NCBI GenBank assembly: GCA_945494195.1
Contig: CALYVJ010000003.1
Coordinates: forward strand, 1-19,552
Source: an uncultured Selenomonas sp.
GTDB lineage: Bacteria > Bacillota > Negativicutes > Selenomonadales > Selenomonadaceae
Direction: 5' to 3'
DNA length: 19,552 nucleotides
Every line of letters begins with the position of its first letter. Within the stretch, counting starts at the first letter, position 1. Position numbers and translations under genes: made by a program. The notes under the pieces are model-generated. The model did not search any database. It saw only the letters and a list, made by a program, of their open reading frames with translations, and had not been told where the DNA came from. This document shows, one piece after another, positions 7,987 through 17,564 of the stretch.

Positions 7987-8655
7987 TCAGGCAGCCTCCT
8001 TCGTTTTATCCTCACCACGATACATCCACCACTGCTGAACAATCTGGACGATATTCATCGTTACCCAGTACAGAACGAGGCCCGACGGGAAGTTCAGGCT
8101 GATCCAGCCGATGAAGAGCGGCATAACCGTCATCATGACTTTCATCTGCTGATTCATTTCCGTCGTCGTCATCTTCTGCTGGAGGAACGTCGTCAGTGCC
8201 GACAGGATTGGCAGCACATAAATCGGATCCGGATCCGACATACTCGGCAGCCACAGGAACTGTGCCGCCTCAGCCGACGGATAGGTGAAATTGAACAACG
8301 CATAGTACATGCCCATCAGGATTGGCATCTGGATCAGAAGCGGCAGGCAGCCAGCCAGCGGATTTACCCCGGCATCCTTGTAAAGGGCACCGATTTTCTG
8401 CTGCATGACCTGCGGATTATCCTTATACTTCTCCTGAAGCTTTTTCATCTTCGGCGAAAGCTCCTGCATCGCCTTCATGGATTTTACCTGTTTTACCGTC
8501 AGCGGATACATCAACATCTTGATGATAATGGTGAGCAAAATGATTGCCATACCATAGCTGCCAATCCCCGCCATACTCGTCAATGAATATAACAGCTCAA
8601 GCACAAAGTGCAGGAGATTCTCAATCGGTGCAAATAATGTTCCAAAGAAACCCAA
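7987..8655 (-). CDS. yidC: Membrane protein insertase YidC (SpoIIIJ/OxaA family)
   Basis: YidC inserts and folds membrane proteins with or without SecYEG. The 222-residue protein is the short Gram-positive or clostridial type with five predicted membrane segments: about 5-25, 34-54, 98-118, 145-165 and 180-205. The conserved groove segment is YGMAIILLTIIIKMLMYPLTVKQ; the basic residue facing the groove is lysine here, not the arginine seen in Bacillus SpoIIIJ. Family blocks KMKKLQEKYKDNPQ, GVNPLAGCLPLLIQMPIL and FPSGLVLYWVTMN are intact. There is no lipobox. The start is TTG at 8653-8655 with AGGA ahead; no ATG or GTG exists in frame upstream before a gap of 38 bases to yidD. Confidence 0.94.
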   Translation of the reverse strand: MGFFGTLFAPIENLLHFVLELLYSLTSMAGIGSYGMAIILLTIIIKMLMYPLTVKQVKSMKAMQELSPKMKKLQEKYKDNPQVMQQKIGALYKDAGVNPLAGCLPLLIQMPILMGMYYALFNFTYPSAEAAQFLWLPSMSDPDPIYVLPILSALTTFLQQKMTTTEMNQQMKVMMTVMPLFIGWISLNFPSGLVLYWVTMNIVQIVQQWWMYRGEDKTKEAA

Positions 8656-8693
8656 ACCATCACGTCCTAATCTAAAAAAATAAAACCAACAAC

Positions 8694-8903
8694 TTATGGA
8701 ACGGGGTCATAACCGCCCTTATGGAACGGATGGCAGCGCAAAATACGCTTCAAAGCCAGCCAGCCACCACGGCGCGCCCCGTATCTTTCCACGGCAATCA
8801 TCGCATATTCCGAACAAGTCGGAATATAACGGCAGGAAGGCGGCTTCAGCGGCGAAATAAATTTTCGATAAAACTCAATCAGCAGCAGCAGCGCCTTTTT
8901 CAT
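8694..8903 (-). CDS. yidD: Membrane protein insertion efficiency factor YidD
   Basis: YidD is a small membrane-associated protein that assists YidC insertion. The 69 residues contain the hallmark [22 protein letters not shown] core with its two cysteines and the C-terminal [14 protein letters not shown] motif, preceded by an amphipathic N-terminal helix. The start ATG at 8901-8903 overlaps the rnpA stop in an ATGA, which implies translational coupling. Confidence 0.96.
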   Translation of the reverse strand: MKKALLLLIEFYRKFISPLKPPSCRYIPTCSEYAMIAVERYGARRGGWLALKRILRCHPFHKGGYDPVP

Positions 8904-9280
8904 CCTTTATCCTTCTTTCTATCGGGATCAGCCGGGTCCAAAAAGATTCCGGCCTTATGCCCCAAGGAAACAAAAGACTTCTCAACGACATCGCATTTCA
9001 CATCGACCATGGCCTTGCGTCCCACCAGCAGCAAGGCCAGCCCCGGACGAATCATGGACTGATTCTTGCGATAGCTTTCACGCAGCAGTCTTTTTACACG
9101 GTTGCGAACCACAGCACAGCCCAGTTTCTTGCCAGCGGCAAAACCGACCTTGCCATCGAGGCAGTCTGTCTTAAATACATACAACACGAAGTACCGGTTC
9201 GCCCAGGAGCGCCCCGTACGATACACCCGCTGAAAATCACTGCGACGCTTAAGCATTTTCTTTCTCGGTAATGTAAGCAT
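8900..9280 (-). CDS. rnpA: Ribonuclease P protein component RnpA
   Basis: RnpA is the protein subunit that helps the RNase P RNA bind and cut 5' leaders of pre-tRNA. The sequence has [22 protein letters not shown] and the [18 protein letters not shown] motif of the RNA-binding groove. I chose the ATG at 9278-9280 (126 residues) because GGTGA lies about nine bases upstream; a GTG at 9293-9295 would add five residues and cannot be ruled out, and a later ATG (9254-9256) would start closer to the family consensus LKKRSDFQ. It is preceded by rpmH with a hairpin between, and overlaps yidD by four bases. Confidence 0.93.
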   Translation of the reverse strand: MLTLPRKKMLKRRSDFQRVYRTGRSWANRYFVLYVFKTDCLDGKVGFAAGKKLGCAVVRNRVKRLLRESYRKNQSMIRPGLALLLVGRKAMVDVKCDVVEKSFVSLGHKAGIFLDPADPDRKKDKG

Positions 9281-9349
9281 TCGTAATTTCACCAAATATC
9301 TATAAAAACGATCCGGATTAGCTCCGAAACCAAATGATAACTAAAAGAA

Positions 9350-9369
9350 AAGGCCACCTAAGTGACCTT
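9350..9369 (-). terminator. Hairpin between rpmH and rnpA (partial terminator)
   Basis: On the minus strand AAGGTCAC and GTGGCCTT form an eight-pair stem (one G-U) with loop TTAG, followed by TTCTTTT. It lies just past the rpmH stop and would let a share of transcripts end, giving more L34 than RnpA mRNA. Confidence 0.7.
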
Positions 9370-9379
9370 ACTGTAAAAT

Positions 9380-9514
9380 TTATGCCGAAAGCTTCTTTCT
9401 ACCACGCTGGCGTCTTCTCTTCAGAACGAGACGACCGCCTTTCGTCTTCATGCGCTCACGGAAGCCATGGGTCTTCTTTCTCCAATGGTTGTTCGGCTGA
9501 TAAGTCTGTTTCAT
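9380..9514 (-). CDS. rpmH: 50S ribosomal protein L34
   Basis: L34 is a short basic protein of the large ribosomal subunit. The 44-residue product begins [20 protein letters not shown], has the family's [19 protein letters not shown] core and ends KKLSA, all as in other L34 proteins. The start ATG at 9512-9514 has AAGGAGG about eight bases ahead. It is the first gene of the leftward operon, driven by the promoter at 9626-9654 with a leader of roughly 100 bases. Confidence 0.97.
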   Translation of the reverse strand: MKQTYQPNNHWRKKTHGFRERMKTKGGRLVLKRRRQRGRKKLSA

Positions 9515-9625
9515 TCGTTAAACACCTCCTTATGCTGATTTCTGATTTTTCTATTCGTATAGAAGCAAAGCATCAGATCTTCTTTATGCTCGTGCAGGTG
9601 TCCCCCGCACTAAGACTCACCGTAA

Positions 9626-9654
9626 ATTATAGCCTACGCCCTAAGAGGTGTCAA
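9626..9654 (-). promoter_or_regulatory. Consensus sigma-70/sigma-A promoter of the rpmH operon
   Basis: On the minus strand a perfect TTGACA (9654-9649) and a perfect TATAAT (9631-9626) are separated by exactly 17 bases. Initiation would be near 9619, about 105 bases before the rpmH ATG. A promoter with both consensus hexamers fits the high expression of L34. Confidence 0.92.
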
Positions 9655-9684
9655 GATTTTCCCTGTGCATTTTTTGCCCTTCAT

Positions 9685-9917
9685 TGTGGATAAAATATCA
9701 CTTTTAACAAGGTATCCCCTTAAAAACTGTTGATAACTTGATTTTATTCTGATAAGATATTGTTGATTATTGTGCGGAAAACTCCACAGCACTTGAAAAT
9801 CACGAGGATAGAAACTCCCGTGAACTTATCCATATTTCACGCCTCTTCTCCTGGGGAACCTTCAATTATCCACACCTGTGGATAAAAATGTGGATAAAAA
9901 TATTCACCTGTGGAAAA
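9685..9917. other. oriC: oriC, upstream half (DnaA boxes before dnaA)
   Basis: Perfect DnaA boxes: 9685-9693 (minus), 9866-9874 (plus), 9877-9885 (minus) and 9889-9897 (minus). One-mismatch boxes: 9728-9736 (TGTTGATAA, minus), 9826-9834 (TTATCCATA, plus) and 9909-9917 (TGTGGAAAA, minus). The pair at 9866/9877 is nearly back to back. The divergent gene orientation switches here, leftward genes to the left and rightward to the right, as at an origin. The bipartite layout with a second cluster after dnaA resembles the Bacillus subtilis arrangement. Confidence 0.88.
9730..9758 (+). promoter_or_regulatory. Probable dnaA promoter
   Basis: TTGATA at 9730-9735, 17 bases, then TAAGAT at 9753-9758 with an extended TG one base before (9750-9751). 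The -35 hexamer lies inside a near-consensus DnaA box (9728-9736), so autorepression by DnaA is plausible. The leader would be about 190 bases and would carry the main box array. Confidence 0.6.
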
Positions 9918-9956
9918 AGCTTTCTACATATTCTATAAGCAGAAAGGATTATTTTA

Positions 9957-11375
9957 ATGGAGCAAGCAGAATTGCAGGCAATCTGGGAGCAAATTCTCAA
10001 CAATATGAGAGACCAGCTCGCAGGATCTGCCTTCAAATGGCTCGATCCGATCCAGCCCATCTCCCTGACGGAATCGGACTTAGTCCTCGGCACGCAGACG
10101 GCTATGGCCAAGGACTGGATTACCAGCCATTACCTGACGATACTGGAGGATGCAGTAGCAGCTGTTGTGGGCAACCCCCGAAAAATCGTCATGAAAGTAA
10201 TTGAAGCGGAAAAGACGCCGGAGCCAGAGCCAGAACCGGTTCGCCGCGGTCCGAAGGAGCCCCCCGACCAGGGAACCCTTTTCAGCCATAACGGAGATAC
10301 CAGCGCCAGCGCGGATAACAGCGATATGCATATTGTTGCTGCTGGCGACAGCGCCTCCTTGAACCCGAAATATACCTTCGATACCTTCGTAACTGGCAGC
10401 AGCAACCGCTTTGCTCATGCAGCCGCCATGGCTGTCGCCGAATCGCCGGGTAAGGTCTATAACCCCTTTTTCATGTACGGCGGCGTTGGTCTTGGAAAAA
10501 CCCATCTGATGCATGCCATCGGCAACCGCGTTCTCCACAACCATCCGGAGATGCGGGTTCTCTATGTCTCCAGTGAACAGTTCACAAACGAGATTATCCG
10601 CAGCATCCAGGAGGGTAATGCGGAAAAATTCCGCCAGAAATACCGGAACATCGACGTTTTGCTCGTCGACGATATCCAATTCCTGTCCGGAAAGACCAGT
10701 ACCCAGGAAGAATTCTTCCATACTTTCAACACCCTTCACGATGCCGAGAAACAGATTATCCTGTCCTCCGATCGTCCGCCTCGGGAGGTTGAACGCCTGG
10801 AAGACCGCCTGCGTTCCCGCTTTGAATGGGGACTTATCACCGACATTCAGGCCCCGGACCTCGAGACGCGTATCGCTATCTTGAAGAACAAAGCACAACT
10901 GGATCACTTCAGCGTCCCCAATGACGTCATGGTCTACATTGCCAGCCGCATCGACAGCAACATCCGTGAGCTGGAGGGTGCACTGACCCGCGTTGTCGCC
11001 TACGCATCCCTGATCAAGAAGCCAGTCACCACGGATTTGGTGGCCGAGGCCTTAAAAGATGTGTTCCCGAACAACAAGACCAAAGAGATCACCATGGAAG
11101 TAATCCAGGAAATCGTAGCTTCTTACTTCAAAATAAAGATTGACGACTTGCACGCCAAGAAGCGTACCCGCAGCATTGCTTACCCGCGGCAGATTGCCAT
11201 GTATCTCTGCCGTGAGCTCACCGATACATCCCTGCCCCAGATTGGCAATTTCTTCGGTGGCCGTGACCACACTACGGTACTGCATGCCTGCGATAAAATC
11301 AGCAAAGAAAAAGAATCCGACATTAAACTCGGCGGTATCCTGAACGAACTCGTCGAGCGAATCCAGAAGATGTAA
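9957..11375 (+). CDS. dnaA: Chromosomal replication initiator protein DnaA
   Basis: DnaA binds oriC boxes, oligomerises with ATP and unwinds the origin, and then recruits the helicase. The 472-residue protein has the N-terminal domain I (1-80) and a proline/glutamate-rich, variable linker (about 84-135, with a repeated EP). The AAA+ domain follows with Walker A GGVGLGKT (175-182), Walker B VLLVDDIQ (234-241) and a sensor-II-region RELEGALTR (337-345). Domain IV ends with the box-binding signature FGGRDHTTVLHA (433-444). The ATG has AGAAAGGA about ten bases upstream. Its own promoter region and the following intergenic region hold oriC. Confidence 0.98.
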   Translation: MEQAELQAIWEQILNNMRDQLAGSAFKWLDPIQPISLTESDLVLGTQTAMAKDWITSHYLTILEDAVAAVVGNPRKIVMKVIEAEKTPEPEPEPVRRGPKEPPDQGTLFSHNGDTSASADNSDMHIVAAGDSASLNPKYTFDTFVTGSSNRFAHAAAMAVAESPGKVYNPFFMYGGVGLGKTHLMHAIGNRVLHNHPEMRVLYVSSEQFTNEIIRSIQEGNAEKFRQKYRNIDVLLVDDIQFLSGKTSTQEEFFHTFNTLHDAEKQIILSSDRPPREVERLEDRLRSRFEWGLITDIQAPDLETRIAILKNKAQLDHFSVPNDVMVYIASRIDSNIRELEGALTRVVAYASLIKKPVTTDLVAEALKDVFPNNKTKEITMEVIQEIVASYFKIKIDDLHAKKRTRSIAYPRQIAMYLCRELTDTSLPQIGNFFGGRDHTTVLHACDKISKEKESDIKLGGILNELVERIQKM

Positions 11376-11398
11376 CGTCATTTTATGAACAGAATCGT

Positions 11399-11573
11399 CG
11401 TGGATAACTCTGTGGAAAGTCCTGCGGATTTCTTGTCGACAGAATGTGGATAAAATACAGGGGAGGTTTTCACCGTGGATTGTGTGGATAACCTCCCCTC
11501 TTGTTATGAACATCTTACCCACAGACAAACCGTTGATAACATCGAGTTTCCTGCACTTTTCAACATTTCCACA
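11399..11573. other. oriC: oriC, downstream half: DnaA-box array between dnaA and dnaN
   Basis: Perfect boxes TGTGGATAA on the minus reading at 11445-11453 and 11483-11491. One-mismatch boxes at 11399-11407 (CGTGGATAA, minus) and 11515-11523 (TTACCCACA, plus). Weaker sites (two mismatches) at 11531-11539 and 11565-11573. All fall in the 271-base gap. This places the duplex-opening element next to a dense array, as in the origin of B. subtilis. Confidence 0.8.
11460..11498. repeat. 9-bp inverted repeat in the dnaA-dnaN region
   Basis: GGGGAGGTT (11460-11468) is complementary to AACCTCCCC (11490-11498) across 21 bases. The right arm overlaps the perfect DnaA box at 11483-11491. A short pyrimidine run (TCTTGTT) follows, so it may also act as a weak terminator of dnaA transcripts. 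Confidence 0.65.
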
Positions 11574-11577
11574 AGCC

Positions 11578-11636
11578 CTACTACTACAACGGCTATTTAT
11601 TAAAAAATACTCCGAGTAATAATAAAAAAAGAGAGG
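11578..11636 (+). other. oriC: DnaA-trio and AT-rich unwinding element of oriC
   Basis: After a box-like site (11565-11573) and a short GC stretch (AGCCC) come three CTA triplets and a CAA (11578-11589). In the opposite strand this is TAG-TAG-TAG, the DnaA-trio pattern of basal origin unwinding. An AT-rich run (about 11594-11636) follows. The order box, GC spacer, trio, AT-rich matches the bacterial basal unwinding system known from B. subtilis. Confidence 0.65.
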
Positions 11637-11646
11637 ATCACCAAAA

Positions 11647-12759
11647 ATGAAAATCACCTGTGCCAAAAATGAACTGGTCAGCGCATTGCAGATAGTGTCT
11701 AAAGCCGTAGCCACCAAGCCGCAAACCCCCATCCTTTCCGGTATTTACCTCAAGGCAGAAGCTGGAGTCTTAGAACTTCAGGCAACAAATTATGAAATCG
11801 GCATGGTCTGCCGTATTTCAGCTGAAATTGAAGAACCAGGTCAAATCGCCATTTCTGGACGTTATTTCCAAGAAGTTATCCGCAAATTACCTGGGGATAG
11901 TGTCTCCCTTTCCTTTAACCGGGAAGAGAAGATTGTGCACATCCAGTCCAACCAGGCAAACTTCACCCTTCTCAGCATGAACGCTTCAGAATTTCCCACC
12001 ATCAAACCGATGGAAGGAAACCTTCAGTTCAAGATCAAGGATAACGTTTTGCGTTCTTTAGTTAAGAAGACGGTATTTGCCTGTTCCAATGATGAATCCC
12101 GTCCGGTATTCACTGGCTGCTATTTAGAAGTTGCTGACACGAAAGTCACCATGGCAGCTACGAACACCCATCGTCTCGCCGTCAAATTTGAGACTTTTGA
12201 TGAGAGTATCGGCAACATCAAAATCATCATCCCTTCCCGCATCCTGCAGGAACTTCTCCACAATATGACTTCGGAAATCCCAACGGATGTCACCGTCACT
12301 TGCACCTACAACCAGATCAGCTTTGCCTTTGAGAACCTCTACATGACTTCCCGTCTGATTGAAGGGGCTTTCCCGGATTATCACCGCGTCATTCCGCCGG
12401 AGTTTGCTACGGTGGTCACCCTCGATGCGCGGGAATTCAGCTCGGCTGTTGACCGCGTATCGCTGATCTCCCGCGCTGGTGACTACAACATCATCAAGCT
12501 GGAATTTGCGAACAATCAAGTTCATATCACCTCCAACAACCCGGATATCGGTAATGCTGAAGAGTCGGTGGCTGCTTCCATCGAAGGTCCGGAACTGACC
12601 ATTGCCTTCAATGCCCAGTACATCATGGATGTCATGAAGAACATCGACAGTGAGACCTGCCAGATTAAACTCAATCAGCCCCTTTCCCCGGCGGCTGTCC
12701 GCGAAGCGGATGATGAGGAGTTTATCTACATCGTTACGCCGGTCCGCACGGCTCACTAA
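11647..12759 (+). CDS. dnaN: DNA polymerase III beta subunit (sliding clamp)
   Basis: DnaN is the ring-shaped clamp that holds DNA polymerase III and many other proteins on DNA. The 370-residue length is typical (about 365-380), with three clamp domains: MKITCAKNELVSALQIVSKAV opens domain 1, and the domain 2 segment ESRPVFTGCYLEVADTKVTMAATNTHRLAV is conserved, as is GAFPDYHRVIP. The C-terminus ends with EFIYIVTPVRTAH, the usual position of the ligand-binding groove. The ATG has GAGAGG 11 bases upstream. It is followed by the S4 gene after 13 bases, and lies in the rightward operon. Confidence 0.97.
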   Translation: MKITCAKNELVSALQIVSKAVATKPQTPILSGIYLKAEAGVLELQATNYEIGMVCRISAEIEEPGQIAISGRYFQEVIRKLPGDSVSLSFNREEKIVHIQSNQANFTLLSMNASEFPTIKPMEGNLQFKIKDNVLRSLVKKTVFACSNDESRPVFTGCYLEVADTKVTMAATNTHRLAVKFETFDESIGNIKIIIPSRILQELLHNMTSEIPTDVTVTCTYNQISFAFENLYMTSRLIEGAFPDYHRVIPPEFATVVTLDAREFSSAVDRVSLISRAGDYNIIKLEFANNQVHITSNNPDIGNAEESVAASIEGPELTIAFNAQYIMDVMKNIDSETCQIKLNQPLSPAAVREADDEEFIYIVTPVRTAH

Positions 12760-12772
12760 GGAGGTTGTCCAC

Positions 12773-12994
12773 ATGCAGATTGAGGATATCGCAATCGAGA
12801 CCGAAGAAATCCAGCTCGACCAGTTCTTGAAATGGGCTGGTGTGCTGCAATCTGGCGGCGAAGTCAAGATGCTCATCGAAGAGCGCCGCATCAAACGCAA
12901 CGGCGAAACGGAAAGTGCTCGCCGCCGCAAGCTGCATCCTGGTGATGTAGTGGAAATCGAAGGCATGGGAGCTTGGCGAGTGACCAAGGACTAA
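12773..12994 (+). CDS. yaaA: S4-domain RNA-binding protein of the YaaA/YbcJ type
   Basis: A small S4-like RNA-binding protein of the family that lies between dnaN and recF in Firmicutes (B. subtilis YaaA/RlbA). The 73 residues contain IQLDQFLKWAGVLQSGGEVK, MLIEERRIKRNGETESARRRKL, and HPGDVVEI, the S4 fold core. The ATG at 12773-12775 has AAGGAGG 9-10 bases ahead, which overlaps the dnaN stop; an upstream in-frame ATG at 12650 lies within dnaN and has no such site. The position between dnaN and recF is itself strong evidence. Confidence 0.92.
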   Translation: MQIEDIAIETEEIQLDQFLKWAGVLQSGGEVKMLIEERRIKRNGETESARRRKLHPGDVVEIEGMGAWRVTKD

Positions 12995-13031
12995 GTACGG
13001 GCGGCCTGCACGAACAGGAGATTAGAAAAGA

Positions 13032-14135
13032 ATGTATGTACGTTCTATTTTACTAAGAAATTATCGGAACTATTCCGAGATACAGCTCGATTTTGACCCG
13101 AATATCAATGTTTTTCTGGGACAGAACGCTCAGGGAAAGACAAATATCCTCGAGGCGGTTTACTATGCCTCGCTGGGACATTCCCACCGCACCCACAGCG
13201 ATACGGATTTGATTCGCTGGGAACAGCCGGCAGCATCGGTCCAGCTGGACTTCGATCGCCTGGGGGTGGGAAATCATCTGGAATTCCAGTTCAGCCGCGA
13301 AAAACGACGTCGGATACTGCTCAATGAGCATCCCATCCGGCCAAAGGAATTAATCGGCAGTATCAATACCGTTCTATTTTCTCCCGAAGATTTATTTTTG
13401 ATAAAAGGAGCGCCGGCTGGACGTCGGCGCTTTTTAGACGCTGAGATTTCCCAGGCAAGTCCTGCCTATTATCATGAACTCCAGCAATACAACCGCATCG
13501 TAACCCAGCGCAATACGCTTTTGAAACGCATCCGGGAGCGTAAGGCTCCGGCGGAAATGCTGGACCTTTGGGACCCGCAGCTCATCGAAAGTGCTGTCAA
13601 GATCACGAAAAAGCGTCAAGAGGCCGTAAAGAAACTCAATATGCTGGCTAATCTCATGCAGCGCCGGATATCAGACAATCGGGAGAATCTATCGATTGCC
13701 TATGAGATTCATGGCCAGGAAGAGGGGGATATGACAAACGACCTCGCTTCATGGTATAATAAAGAGCTGGTTTCTCATCGTGAGGTGGACATCCTGCGCG
13801 GTTCAACGACCCGAGGGCCCCATCACGATGATATTGTGCTCATGGTCAATGGCATCAATCTGCGGAATTTTGGTTCTCAAGGGCAGCAGCGTACCGGTGT
13901 ACTGTCGCTGAAACTGTCGGAACTGGAATTCCTGCGCTCGGAAACTGGCGAATACCCTATCTTGCTATTGGATGATGTCATGAGTGAGCTGGATGCTTCC
14001 CGGCGTCAGCAGTTGATGGCGTATATCCGCCGGGAGCGGATCCAGACGATGATTACTGCCACGGATGCAGCTTATTTCCCGCAGGAGCGTATTGGTACGT
14101 ATTTTTACGTCAAGGCGGGCAGGATTACGAGGTAA
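13032..14135 (+). CDS. recF: DNA replication and repair protein RecF
   Basis: RecF is an SMC-like ATPase that with RecO and RecR loads RecA at gaps and helps restart forks. The 367-residue protein has Walker A GQNAQGKT (30-37), the ABC signature region GSQGQQRTGVLSLKLSELEFL, and Walker B ILLLDDVMSELD, followed by ITATDAAYF near the C-terminus. Length and motif order are normal for RecF (about 350-375). AGGAG lies about 11 bases ahead of the ATG. It follows the S4 gene after a 37-base gap. Confidence 0.96.
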   Translation: MYVRSILLRNYRNYSEIQLDFDPNINVFLGQNAQGKTNILEAVYYASLGHSHRTHSDTDLIRWEQPAASVQLDFDRLGVGNHLEFQFSREKRRRILLNEHPIRPKELIGSINTVLFSPEDLFLIKGAPAGRRRFLDAEISQASPAYYHELQQYNRIVTQRNTLLKRIRERKAPAEMLDLWDPQLIESAVKITKKRQEAVKKLNMLANLMQRRISDNRENLSIAYEIHGQEEGDMTNDLASWYNKELVSHREVDILRGSTTRGPHHDDIVLMVNGINLRNFGSQGQQRTGVLSLKLSELEFLRSETGEYPILLLDDVMSELDASRRQQLMAYIRRERIQTMITATDAAYFPQERIGTYFYVKAGRITR

Positions 14136-14139
14136 TAGA

Positions 14140-15093
14140 ATGGCAAAGCGCACACCAGGACTGGAAAAAGTAAAATCCGTCATCCCCCGCTGGGTCCATA
14201 CCAAGGGAGCTGCCTTTGAAAAGAAATTTTTCATGCATTGGGTGCTTTGGCACTGGGAGGATATTGTCGGTTCGTTCAATGCCAGGCATACAGAACCGCA
14301 GGGAATCCGCAAGGAAATCCTGTACCTGTATTGCGGCAATCCATCGCTGCGCAATAATCTGGTGATGATGCAGGAGCAGATTACCCAGCTGGTCAACAAT
14401 TATGCGGGGCAGAAGATGATTGCCGGGATTGCTTTCAGCCGTCGCTGGGAGCATCCCGATACCGATGGGATTGATGATATCCGCATCGCGCATACAAAGC
14501 GGGAGTATAACTGGGGCAAAAATCGCCAGCAGGTTCTGCTAACCGTTGAGGAAATGCAGGCCTCCGAGCAAATCGGCAAGGAAGAGATGGATGTGGATAT
14601 TGTCGCCAAGGCAAGAGAGCTTTTCCGCAAGCATGTGCAGATGGAAAAGCTTCGGGCCACGAAGGACTGGCATCCCTGTGTAGACTGCGGTACGCTGTGC
14701 CCGAAAGAAGAACAGCGCTGTCCGGTATGTGCGCGCAACCAGCGGGAAGCTTTAGCGGCAAGAGTGCGCCAGGTCCTGCGGGATATTCCCTGGGCGCGCT
14801 GCAAGGAAGTGCGGGAATACGTGCCCGAATGCACGCCCAAACTCTTGAATGACCAGCGTGCCTCGATGGTACAGCAGCTGGCAACGGAAGTAGATGTAGC
14901 CGATACCCAAAGCATCAAGGCGAAAACCCTCGTGATGCTTTATCGCTGTCTGCCGCCGGAGCAGCTTACGGAAGATGAAATCGTAAGGACCATTTACCGG
15001 CTGCGGTTCAATCTTCACCGGCCTAAGGATTATAAGGCCCCCAAGCGGTACTCGGTCATTAAGCTGGGAAAGAAAGACAGAGGTGAACGCTGA
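14140..15093 (+). CDS. DUF721 (DciA-type) protein with zinc ribbon
   Basis: DUF721 proteins (DciA) are the ancestral loaders or operators of replicative helicase in bacteria without DnaC/DnaI. The 317-residue product starts at ATG 14140, with GAGG ahead and the recF stop four bases before; a longer frame inside recF would add 25 residues with no site. The N-terminal 30-100 region fits DUF721: an FMHWVLWHWEDIVG helix, ILYLYCGNPSLRNNLVMMQEQITQLVN, and I-A-G-I-A-F. It is followed by a helical linker (about 130-175) and a zinc ribbon with CVDC (180-183), another cysteine at 187 and CPVC (194-197). The last 120 residues are basic and helical. The zinc ribbon and tail are not part of the short DciA. 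Function in helicase loading is inferred from domain and neighbourhood. Confidence 0.75.
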   Translation: MAKRTPGLEKVKSVIPRWVHTKGAAFEKKFFMHWVLWHWEDIVGSFNARHTEPQGIRKEILYLYCGNPSLRNNLVMMQEQITQLVNNYAGQKMIAGIAFSRRWEHPDTDGIDDIRIAHTKREYNWGKNRQQVLLTVEEMQASEQIGKEEMDVDIVAKARELFRKHVQMEKLRATKDWHPCVDCGTLCPKEEQRCPVCARNQREALAARVRQVLRDIPWARCKEVREYVPECTPKLLNDQRASMVQQLATEVDVADTQSIKAKTLVMLYRCLPPEQLTEDEIVRTIYRLRFNLHRPKDYKAPKRYSVIKLGKKDRGER

Positions 15094-15413
15094 TGTTTTT
15101 ACATTTAGGAAATGGTGTATCGGTCCGGACTAAAGACGTCATAGCTATTCAGGATTTTGCACTCTTCCAGAATGGTCCGGGAAAGGAACTGCTGGAAGCT
15201 AAACGAAAAGCCGGCTTGGTGGTAAATACGCTGGAGCTTGCTCCGGAGTACGAGCACGAATCGATAAAAGCACTGGTATTGACCGAAGATAGAATATACC
15301 TGTCAGTAATATCGCCGCTTACTTTGAAGCGGCGTTCAGAGCTGGCGTTTACGACGATAGATGTAGCGGATCCTGCGAATAAAACAACGGAAACAAGTAT
15401 GGTTACGGAATGA
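15093..15413 (+). CDS. remB: RemB-type regulator (DUF370 / RemA family)
   Basis: RemA/RemB proteins (DUF370) are small DNA-binding regulators that activate matrix and osmoprotection genes in B. subtilis; the copy beside gyrB is usually RemB (YaaB). The 106-residue product opens MFLHLGNGVSVRTKDVIAI and has IYLSVISPLTLKRRSELAF in its second half, both as in the family. It is about 25 residues longer than B. subtilis RemB, through a middle insertion and a polar C-terminal tail. ATG at 15093 overlaps the stop of the upstream gene by one base (TGATG), so coupling is likely. Regulated genes cannot be told from sequence. Confidence 0.85.
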   Translation: MFLHLGNGVSVRTKDVIAIQDFALFQNGPGKELLEAKRKAGLVVNTLELAPEYEHESIKALVLTEDRIYLSVISPLTLKRRSELAFTTIDVADPANKTTETSMVTE

Positions 15414-17471
<2,058 letters not shown>

Positions 17472-17505
17472 GCAGATTTTTAGCTGACTTTTTGACATTT
17501 TTTAC

Positions 17506-17534
17506 TTGCAATGTGGAAACGGCTATGATATATT
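17506..17534 (+). promoter_or_regulatory. Probable promoter of the Mn riboswitch-terC-htpX unit
   Basis: TTGCAA (17506-17511), 17 bases, then TATATT (17529-17534) with an extended TG at 17526-17527. Initiation near 17541 would start transcription just ahead of the aptamer. A TTGACA at 17492 has no matching -10 at 17 bases. Confidence 0.65.
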
Positions 17535-17564
17535 ATAGCCATAGTTAACCAACTCTATACCCCA

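Noticed and set aside
9334..9693. Plus-strand frame of 119 codons
   Set aside because: It is the antisense of rpmH and the consensus promoter of the leftward operon.
12124..12987. 287-codon minus-strand frame
   Set aside because: Antisense to dnaN and the S4 gene, both firmly identified.
17492..17497. TTGACA considered as -35 of the riboswitch promoter
   Set aside because: No -10 lies at 16-18 bases; the TTGCAA/TATATT pair with extended TG fits better.
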